Origin: Methylobacter sp.
Lineage (GTDB): Bacteria > Pseudomonadota > Gammaproteobacteria > Methylococcales > Methylomonadaceae
Assembly (NCBI RefSeq): GCF_030680395.1
Contig: NZ_JAUXVR010000048.1
Span: forward strand, 1-64,000
DNA length: 64,000 nt
Reading direction: 5' to 3'
The position numbers and the translations under genes were made by a program. Below the pieces are notes generated by a model. That model had not been told where the DNA came from, did not search any database, and saw only the letters and a list, made by a program, of their open reading frames with translations. Numbering within the stretch: the first letter of the stretch is position 1; each line of letters opens with the position of its first letter. Of this stretch, positions 59,101-64,000 are shown piece after piece.

Positions 59101-61845
59101 GGTGACCCACTTCAGCAATTGGCTTCGAGTAATAAACAGTCGCACCAACGTGCTGACGATAGCATGCACCATCAGCCAAGTATGTTGTGCCAGTAAAGCC
59201 AATGCCACCAGGCTGTTGCCGATTGCACAGCGCATATTTTCTCCCGCCGCGCGCAAACAGGTTCCCAACGAGATGCCTCGGCGGGGCAACGCAAACCCGC
59301 TCGTAATCGCCAGAATCACAGGAAAACCGAGCGCCGTCATTACAAACCCGACCAACATCAATTGCGGCGCGTTGGGAATAGCCCACGTTACGACCAGTGC
59401 AAAGAAAGCACCGGGTGCTGAAAGGGATCGGCGCAGATTGTCGAGCATCTTCCAACGCCCGATTATCGGCATACCCTTGCCGTGAGCTCCGAAGATCCAG
59501 GGTAACAGTTGCCAATCGCCGCGAGCCCAGCGGTGTTCCCGTGATGCCGCAACCTCGGTGTGGGAAGGAAATTCCTCGAAGAACTCGATATCGCTGACCA
59601 GTGCGCAGCGTACGAATACACTCTCGAACAAGTCATGGCTGAGCTGGGTATTGTCCGGTACGCGACCGGCCAGGGCGGCTTCAAAGGTATCTACGTGATA
59701 TAAGCCTTTGCCGCTGTAGGTGCCGAGTGAAAACAGATCCTGATAAAGCTCCGATACCTCGCTGGAATAGGCATCGGTGCCGGATACACCGGCAAAAATC
59801 TGATGAAACATTGAGCGCTCTTGCTGCTGCGGCAGCGTCGCTGTAACGCGTGGCTGGAGAATGCCGTAGCCTTCCACGACACACTGGGTATCCGGATCGA
59901 ACACCGGCCGGTTAAGCGGATGGGCGGCCACACCCACTAATTGGGCTACGGTGCCCATCGGCAACTTGGTGTCGGCATCCAGGGTAATGACATAACAGAC
60001 GCCGGGCGGAACCTCAGCCGGTTTGCCGTCAGTCGGCAGAAATGAGGTATCGACAGCACCCCGCAACAGACGGTTGAACTCCTGCAACTTGCCGCGCTTG
60101 CGTTCCCAGCCCATCCATTTACCTTCGCCGGAATTCCACAAGCGCTTGCGATGGAAAACAAAAAATCGTTGTTCTTTATGCTTGCTATTAAGCGCGGCCA
60201 CCGCAGCAACGGCTATGGTTAGCAGGCGGTCATCGTTCGGCATTGTTTCCTGATCCGCGTCCGCCCAATCCGACAACAACGCAAAGCGCACCTGACCGTC
60301 CGGATTGGCCAGATAGCGAATCTCCATCTGCTCGACCTGATTCTTAACTTCGGCCTCGTTGACAAACATCGTCGGTACCACAACAAAGGTACTCAGCGTC
60401 TCGGGCACACCGTCTTTCAGCTCAAGCCTTGGCAGATGACGTGGCGGAAAGCGCATAATGATCAGCCGGTTCACTAGGCTAACGGCGATATCCGATGCGG
60501 GAAACACACCGAACAATGCGATCAGGAATAGCTCAAATCCACCGAGTCCGGCGGCGAGACTTGCACTCAAGGGAAACGCAAGCAACAACAGTGTCAACAG
60601 ACTGAGACTGCCCACATAAGCAAGTCCCGCGTGAGCAACATAGGTGCGTAACAGTTTTTGTTTCAACAAAGGCCGATAATTGATTTCCCGTTCGAACGCG
60701 TACCGTCCGGCACCGATCAAATAGTAGCCGGGTTCCTGTTGGCGATCGTCGGCATTGCACTGCTCATCGATGCGCTGAACCTTGTCGATCACTCTTTGAG
60801 CTATCTCCATCTCGGAATGTTGCGAGTGCTTGGCAAGATCCTCAATCGAGTGGCGGTAACGATCGCGAGTCGCAAAATCCATGGTACCGTAGCCGTCGTG
60901 AGCGCGCAGACAGGCATCCGCCAGGCTCGCGTCCTCGACAAACTGGGACCAGTCGAACGCCGAGATGGCGCGCATGCTGGTGATAATATTGCGCACCGTC
61001 AGGTTATCGGCAATCTGATCGGCATGTTCGCGATGCACGATTTCATCAAGGCTGACGCCTTGCTCGCTGAGCCAGTCATTCAGGAAGTCTAAAGAGACCA
61101 TGGCGCCCGAATGAGGGTCGTGTAAGCGCTGCAAAATCTGGACCGCGTAAGCCTGACGCAGTGGGGTATCGGGTAATACCGCGGTAGGCAGCGGTAAATA
61201 GGGTTTATCGGTCTGGGCGGCAATTTGGTCGATCTGATCAACGAACTCGTCCGCCAGTCGGCGGCCGGTTTGAGAACGGATAATACGAATCGACAAACGG
61301 CGAAGATTATCCACCAACAACATCCGCAAAGTAATCTGTATCGCCCAGAGTTCACCCAGCGCGAGCGGAGTGACGTTTTGATAAGCCTTGATGAAGTGCG
61401 TCAGTAATTCCGGGGCGAAGCGGCTATCGGTATGGGCAACCAATGCCCAGACGATACCGTAAACACGGGGATAGTCCGCTAAAGCGCCTTCCGCCAATTT
61501 GGGCAACTCACGATAATAATTTTCGGATAAGTCGACCTGGATGTCGCTGATCTGTGCTTCGATCACATGAAAATTGTCCAACAACCATTCTGCCGCCGGA
61601 GTGATGGCATGTTGCTCGCGTACTGCCTTGGCGACAGCTCTATAAGCTTCAAGCAATACCCTGGCATTATCATTCACCCGCGGAATCAGTTTTCGTCCTT
61701 TTTTACGATGACTGACTTTTTGCGCTTTCGCTAAACTCACTGCATGTTGTTCGAGCCGTTCGATGCTAAACAACTCGAAGCGAATAGGTTCTTCACCTCC
61801 AGGATGCTCGACCCTAATATGACTTCTTCGTTGTTGTAGCGTCAT
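53194..61845 (-). CDS. Cyclic beta-1,2-glucan synthase (NdvB/ChvB type)
   Basis: A 2883-aa membrane enzyme making cyclic beta-1,2-glucans exported to the periplasm. The first part (about 1-420) is a soluble N-terminal region; two membrane clusters flank a GT84 synthase with FVVVPTMFVNEAEV near 480, YVITLDADTKLP near 620 and RGDWQLLPW near 775. After about 1000, glycoamylase-like and beta-sandwich domains follow; the C-terminal GH94 phosphorylase has LPLIGSGDWNDGMNRVG near 2560, the general acid Asp. NdvB proteins are 2800-2900 aa, so this is full length. Glucans help osmotic adaptation and host interaction. Next genes on this strand are stress proteins. Confidence 0.95.
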   Translation of the reverse strand: MTLQQRRSHIRVEHPGGEEPIRFELFSIERLEQHAVSLAKAQKVSHRKKGRKLIPRVNDNARVLLEAYRAVAKAVREQHAITPAAEWLLDNFHVIEAQISDIQVDLSENYYRELPKLAEGALADYPRVYGIVWALVAHTDSRFAPELLTHFIKAYQNVTPLALGELWAIQITLRMLLVDNLRRLSIRIIRSQTGRRLADEFVDQIDQIAAQTDKPYLPLPTAVLPDTPLRQAYAVQILQRLHDPHSGAMVSLDFLNDWLSEQGVSLDEIVHREHADQIADNLTVRNIITSMRAISAFDWSQFVEDASLADACLRAHDGYGTMDFATRDRYRHSIEDLAKHSQHSEMEIAQRVIDKVQRIDEQCNADDRQQEPGYYLIGAGRYAFEREINYRPLLKQKLLRTYVAHAGLAYVGSLSLLTLLLLAFPLSASLAAGLGGFELFLIALFGVFPASDIAVSLVNRLIIMRFPPRHLPRLELKDGVPETLSTFVVVPTMFVNEAEVKNQVEQMEIRYLANPDGQVRFALLSDWADADQETMPNDDRLLTIAVAAVAALNSKHKEQRFFVFHRKRLWNSGEGKWMGWERKRGKLQEFNRLLRGAVDTSFLPTDGKPAEVPPGVCYVITLDADTKLPMGTVAQLVGVAAHPLNRPVFDPDTQCVVEGYGILQPRVTATLPQQQERSMFHQIFAGVSGTDAYSSEVSELYQDLFSLGTYSGKGLYHVDTFEAALAGRVPDNTQLSHDLFESVFVRCALVSDIEFFEEFPSHTEVAASREHRWARGDWQLLPWIFGAHGKGMPIIGRWKMLDNLRRSLSAPGAFFALVVTWAIPNAPQLMLVGFVMTALGFPVILAITSGFALPRRGISLGTCLRAAGENMRCAIGNSLVALALLAQHTWLMVHAIVSTLVRLFITRSQLLKWVTALQAKTASNHALKNLIGPLCSSSTIVVGTAAVILICNPVAITVAMPFLLLWWLAPVVARALSLPPRLDQAESLQPQDSVKLRLIGRRIWRFFTTFVTAEENHLPPDNFQEDPLPVIAHRSSPTNFGLYLLSVVAARDFGWIGLIDTVDRLEATLATLIALPRLHGHFYNWYDTRDLHMLEPRYVSTVDSGNLAGHLLVLSEACREMQRRPLALSTALTGLTDTHQLLMDSLAKITDDRRTLITLKELRQKGVVFGNLLESHPADADGWSLLWRQLTLGADTLQDLARAYAAERGDTDDNEVLVWSTLLRDDVRSHVRDVDSLVPWIHSRSDTESKQLTLETHLRDLSGCYAQGLVELKASSAPASGDREVILQQAGAQAETLTERLENMVVQLEALFHEMDFRFLYDPECHMFSLGYRVTEGILDSSYYDMLASEARLSSFVAIAKRDVPSTHWFHLGRRVTRAAHGTVLLSWSGSMFEYLMPSLVTFTPRYSLLDQTCRLVVKRQIEYGKERGVPWGVSESAFNGRDLYFTYQYAAFGVPGLGMKRGLGEDLVVAPYATALAAMYLPHAAVENFERLEKKGALGRFGFYEALDFTPVRLAEGRPVAIVRCYMAHHQGMSLVAFANVVHDGAMRHRFHRAPLIQAADLLLQERIPLGADTPFIPLLQDLSEVKESVQPPIRRVPSPTSSVPSTHLLSNGRYAVMMTAAGSGYSLWRNLAVTRWREDATRDAWGSYIYLRDVASGQVWSAGYQPTTTVPDHYEVVFAEDRVRITRTDDGIVSSLEIVVSPEDDAEIRRLSLTNNGLRAREIDITSYAEIVLAPPAADIAHPAFSNLFVQTEYLPQARGLIAQRRPRTADDPNIWAAHVLADGRTDDGLQYETDRARFVGRGQTLRQPIAVMDGRPLTNTVGAVLDPIFSLRTRIRIAAGATEHVTFTTLVAVSRQAVEDLADKYHNVVAFERVSAMAWTYAHIQLHHLRTRPDEAQLFQDLANRLLYIHPSLRSVGKLMQRNTLNVTGLWRYGISGDRPIVLLHVTEFEDRTIVEQLLRAHEYWRMKGLAVDLIILNDKELSYAEDLQILLEGMVRENKAFSAHQELENEGAIFVMRSDRLSAEELILLQTVARAVLVSSRGTLAEQLLRYLRPAAAFVAPKTLPAPAAHSPSLAVPPLEFFNGLGGFAEDGREYVIVLDNGQWTPAPWVNVIANAEFGFMVSELGSGCTWSGNSRENQLTPWSNDPVSDSPGEVFYLRDDDTNELWSPTALPIRIDNAGYVIRHGQGYSRFEHVSHGVHSELLQFVSPDDPVKISSLTLTNVSGRPRRLTVTAYVEWVLGASRSVTAAHVITELDSDTGALFAYNPRDAEFGHRIAFADLCGLQTGWTGDRAEFIGRNGSLAAPAGLLSSNALKNSVGAGLDPCAAQQRVIELAPNERTEIVFLLGQGNDRLHARELVQRCRATETATTFTRVKQLWDQVLGKVQVKTPDRELDILLNRWLLYQTLSCRMWARAGFYQVGGAFGFRDQLQDSMALTVARPDLTRAHLLRAAARQFDEGDVQHWWHPPSGRGVRTRFSDDRIWLAYAVSHYIKVSGDTHVLDEEVPFLNGSALEPGQDDAYYQPSRSMQQASLFEHCARALDLSLETGAHGLPLIGSGDWNDGMNRVGNQGKGESVWLAWFLIATLIEFATVAEAQGDNERAIRWREHAAQLKVAVEAEGWDGAWYRRAYFDDGTPLGSADNAECRIDSIAQSWGVISGAAETERAQRAMNSVREYLVRYGDDLMLLFTPPFNKTERDPGYIKSYPPGIRENGGQYTHAAVWSVIAYAMLGEGDQATELLRMLNPIKRSSSRTGIYAYKVEPYVLSADIYAEAPHARRGGWTWYTGAAGWYYRAGLEWVLGLQVRADKLVFNPCIPGTWDSYSIVYQHENTRYEITVENPDGAAQGIAMIELDGELQLNANSITLQNDRQLHQVRVVMG

Positions 61846-62017
61846 TATGATCCTCTGGGTTTTAATAAAAAGTAACTATTCAGCGCGAAACGCAAAATCC
61901 CTCTCCCGCGTCCAGGTTGGCCATGAGGGCACAGGTAGCCACCAACGTGAGAAGGACCCGCGATACAACATGGCTTTCTTCGGTATCTGAATAGTTATTT
62001 CGGAGCCGGATTCTGTC

Positions 62018-62164
62018 CTATAAGGTCAGTATCAGTAAGATGAGCAGTATCAGCCCGAATCCCGCGCTGGATCCATATCCCCATTCCCGGTTATGTGGCC
62101 AGGCTGGAATAACGCCAATGAACATCGGGATGAGAATTACGAGTAAGATTGTGCCAGGTGACAT
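62018..62164 (-). CDS. DUF3309-family small membrane peptide (48 aa)
   Basis: A 48-codon gene with AGGAG (plus bases 62172-62176) 7 bp before ATG 62164. The peptide reads SPGTILLVILIPMFIGVIPAW then PHNREWGYGSSAGFGLILLI, matching DUF3309: two hydrophobic helices around a Trp-Pro-His...Trp-Gly-Tyr-Gly turn. It is likely an inner-membrane peptide of unknown role, often found near stress genes. It is upstream of the glucan synthase on the same strand. Confidence 0.85.
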   Translation of the reverse strand: MSPGTILLVILIPMFIGVIPAWPHNREWGYGSSAGFGLILLILLILTL

Positions 62165-62313
62165 GGTAGAGCTCCTGCTGGAAAAACATTAAACTGAAAA
62201 CCATTTCAAACGGCGTGGCCTTGATCCCTGGGCGATTCGATGATGTGTGTGGCGAATGGAAGAAGGCTGGCGGCAATATCCAAAATCCAGCTATCGGGAA
62301 AGGCTAACTCAGC

Positions 62314-62601
62314 TTATTTGAATTTGGAAGTAGCGTCTGCCAAGCCAATCTTCAGGTCATCCCAGACCTTATCGGCGGTCACTTTAACCGTTTCCCATGC
62401 ATCGCCGCCGGTTTCCTGCATCTCTTTCATTGTTTCAGCGGCTTTCTGCTGTTTGGCATGTAAGTCATTGAGTTCCTGGATGTACTTGACCCTTACATGA
62501 GCCGCTGTGCTCTCCGTCCTGTCCGTCAAAAGGTCAATTTGAGCGCTCCAGTCTTTCAGTTCCGCCGCCAGACTGTTTATATGTTCTTCTTTAGTTTTCA
62601 T
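62314..62601 (-). CDS. sll1863-like coiled-coil stress protein
   Basis: A 95-aa, almost entirely helical, charged protein. Heptad-like segments (INSLAAELKDWSAQIDLLTD, YIQELNDLHAKQQKAAETMK) and the Trp-Asp ending TADKVWDDLKIGLADATSKF are as in sll1863-type stress proteins. No signal or enzyme motif is present. It starts 83 bp downstream (minus strand) of the OmpA-family gene. Confidence 0.78.
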   Translation of the reverse strand: MKTKEEHINSLAAELKDWSAQIDLLTDRTESTAAHVRVKYIQELNDLHAKQQKAAETMKEMQETGGDAWETVKVTADKVWDDLKIGLADATSKFK

Positions 62602-62684
62602 GATGTTCTCTTTATCGCTGATAGTATTTTTAGGCTAATTTGCGTCGGTTTGTGTTTCAAAGAGCGACGATTAAAGAAGCCGGC

Positions 62685-63485
62685 CTATCGCGGAACAATA
62701 TTGCCGTTCTCGTCGGAGAGGATGATTTCCACGCGACGGTTCAACTGACGACTGGCGGCAGTTTCATTGCCGGCCACCGGAAACGCCTCGCCATAACCGC
62801 GTGCGGCAATACGATCGCTGCTGATTGCCATATCCGTCAAAGCCGTCCGCACCGCATAAGCGCGTCGGTCGGAGAGCTCCTGATTGAAGCTGTCGCTGCC
62901 GATGCTGTCGGTATAACCTTCAACCAATACTTTCTGCTGCGGGTATTGAGTCAGAAAATCGGCCAGTTTTTGTACATTGCGGATTCCGCCCGATGCCAAC
63001 TGCGACTTGTTGGTACTGAATAGCACGTCGTTCAGGGTGATCACCATGCCGCGTTCGGTTTTCTTGGCGTTCAAGGCCTGAAGCTCCATGGCCTGTTGAG
63101 CGATCAGCGCATGAGCCGCATCGGCTTCGGCCGTTCTCGCCTCAAGGCGGGTTGCATCGCGTTGGGCGCCGGCGTTGGTAACCGCTAATTCAGCTGTTTT
63201 TCGTTTGGCGACTTGCTGCGCGATGCCCACTTGTTGCGTGGCGATATAGGCCAGTTGATTGACGGCGTCATCGCTTTCATCTTTGTTTAAAGCAGCATCC
63301 GCTTTGTTCAGCGTGTCGCCTGCGTCTTTTAATTCAAGCGCAGCCAGATTGGTGACTTCGGGGTTGGTCCGTGCACTGTCGTAATGGCTGTGCGCTTCTG
63401 TGAGCAATTGATTTGGCATCGAACTACAACCGGAAGCGATCGCGGCAGCGATTAAGGTCATAGGAAAGTATCGATTATTTTGCAT
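62685..63485 (-). CDS. OmpA-family lipoprotein with DUF4398 region
   Basis: A 266-aa outer-membrane lipoprotein. Signal with lipobox ending IASGC (Cys near 20); a helical DUF4398 region with Ala-rich heptads near 25-140; a C-terminal OmpA peptidoglycan-binding domain near 145-262 with LNDVLFSTNKSQL, VLVEGYTDSIGSDSFNQELS and DRRAYAVRTAL. It should tether the outer membrane to murein. The next gene upstream (63504) also has DUF4398, so the two may interact. Confidence 0.92.
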   Translation of the reverse strand: MQNNRYFPMTLIAAAIASGCSSMPNQLLTEAHSHYDSARTNPEVTNLAALELKDAGDTLNKADAALNKDESDDAVNQLAYIATQQVGIAQQVAKRKTAELAVTNAGAQRDATRLEARTAEADAAHALIAQQAMELQALNAKKTERGMVITLNDVLFSTNKSQLASGGIRNVQKLADFLTQYPQQKVLVEGYTDSIGSDSFNQELSDRRAYAVRTALTDMAISSDRIAARGYGEAFPVAGNETAASRQLNRRVEIILSDENGNIVPR

Positions 63486-63503
63486 GATGAACTCCGGTAA
63501 TTA

Positions 63504-63890
63504 TTATTGGGCTTTACGGTCGATTTCTTGGCGTAACACGCGATTATCTTCCTCTATTGTGCTTGCCGCTTTCTGGGCTTTGGCTGAACGCGCCGTCGCT
63601 GAGGCTAGTTGAGCGTCAACCTGCGCTTGTTCCGCCAGTTGCCGGGCGCGTAGATAATCTTCCTCTGCCATGGCCTGCTCGGCGGCATCCATCTTGTCTA
63701 TCGCAGACTTTAGCTGTAGCGGTGCAAACTCATTGCCTCCCGCAGTGCCCGCATTGCTTACCGCAACCTTGGAAACAGCCATTTGTTCGGTGGGCGCCGA
63801 GAGGCTCGCGCAACCGACTGTAAATATGGCAGCAGCTACGCCGATGCCGTACATGATTCGATACGACCTGAGGTTGAAAAACTTTTTCAT
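63504..63890 (-). CDS. DUF4398 lipoprotein
   Basis: A 128-aa predicted lipoprotein with a signal (IMYGIGVAAAIFTVGC, Cys near 27) and a helical DUF4398 region (LQLKSAIDKMDAAEQAMAEE, YLRARQLAEQAQVDAQLASA). No OmpA domain. It starts the run of envelope genes on the minus strand, with 18 bp to the OmpA-family gene. Confidence 0.85.
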   Translation of the reverse strand: MKKFFNLRSYRIMYGIGVAAAIFTVGCASLSAPTEQMAVSKVAVSNAGTAGGNEFAPLQLKSAIDKMDAAEQAMAEEDYLRARQLAEQAQVDAQLASATARSAKAQKAASTIEEDNRVLRQEIDRKAQ

Positions 63891-64000
63891 GAAATTTTAT
63901 CCATTGAATTAAATACCTAACACAATCGTTCCGATAAATAATCATTGCAACGATTGCCGCTTTCTATCCTGAAATCCGGATGAGCCTGTTACAGACAACC

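Noticed and set aside
53194..61845. Many open frames on the plus strand across the glucan synthase gene
   Set aside because: The minus-strand frame covers one continuous, conserved protein; the plus-strand frames have no recognisable domains.

Overview
This 64 kb window is a chromosomal segment of a gammaproteobacterium. The best evidence is the conserved block at 44.07-51.83 kb, read on the minus strand as tRNA-Val, thrS, infC, rpmI, rplT, pheS, pheT, ihfA, a merR-type gene and tRNA-Pro(GGG), which is the usual gammaproteobacterial order. The overall gene style (many diguanylate cyclase, EAL and sensor-kinase genes, multihaem cytochrome, VIT transporter, NdvB-type glucan synthase, DUF3309 and sll1863-like stress genes) would suit an environmental, possibly methanotroph-like lineage, but that narrower assignment is an inference.

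Layout. 0-0.6 kb: the C-terminal end of an EAL-domain protein, followed by a long inverted-repeat element. 0.8-8.1 kb: a minus-strand operon of response regulator, REC-PAS-PAS-GGDEF-EAL protein, TonB-dependent receptor, YfiR-like protein and sensor kinase, which looks like an envelope-sensing and c-di-GMP circuit. 8.2-12.0 kb: tetR/lysR pair, beta-carbonic anhydrase, and a Nudix-Nif3 pair. 12.2-16.2 kb: P-type metal ATPase, VIT-family metal transporter, GIY-YIG protein and a family 5-like uracil-DNA glycosylase flanked by copies of a dispersed repeat. 16.4-26.8 kb: two intact large genes (arylsulfatase, octahaem cytochrome c with TPRs) and a GH63-like glucosidase with an apparent one-base frameshift, set among decayed or internally deleted genes (outer-membrane transporter, membrane protein, MscS channel, carbonic anhydrase, DUF3313-like). 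26.0-29.7 kb: a FixJ-type two-component system with a stand-alone receiver and a SpoIIAA-like protein; two promoter regions here share a 20-bp motif. 30.3-32.8 kb: OprB porin and a DUF4105 protein.

33.25-43.94 kb is a defence island on the plus strand: hsdR, a Phd/PIN toxin-antitoxin pair, hsdM, hsdS, an AAA ATPase plus HNH-nuclease pair resembling Septu PtuAB, and a SMEK-domain gene interrupted by two in-frame TAG codons. Genes are tightly packed or overlapping, so the ATPase/HNH pair and the toxin-antitoxin appear to be embedded in the type I restriction-modification operon. The island ends next to tRNA-Pro.

52.4-64.0 kb: an RlpA-like lipoprotein, a giant (2883 aa) NdvB/ChvB-type cyclic beta-1,2-glucan synthase, and a minus-strand set of small stress or envelope genes (DUF3309 peptide, sll1863-like coiled-coil protein, OmpA-family lipoprotein, DUF4398 lipoprotein) that suggests an osmotic or envelope-stress neighbourhood. 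No rRNA gene, CRISPR array, transposase, integrase or phage structural gene was recognised.
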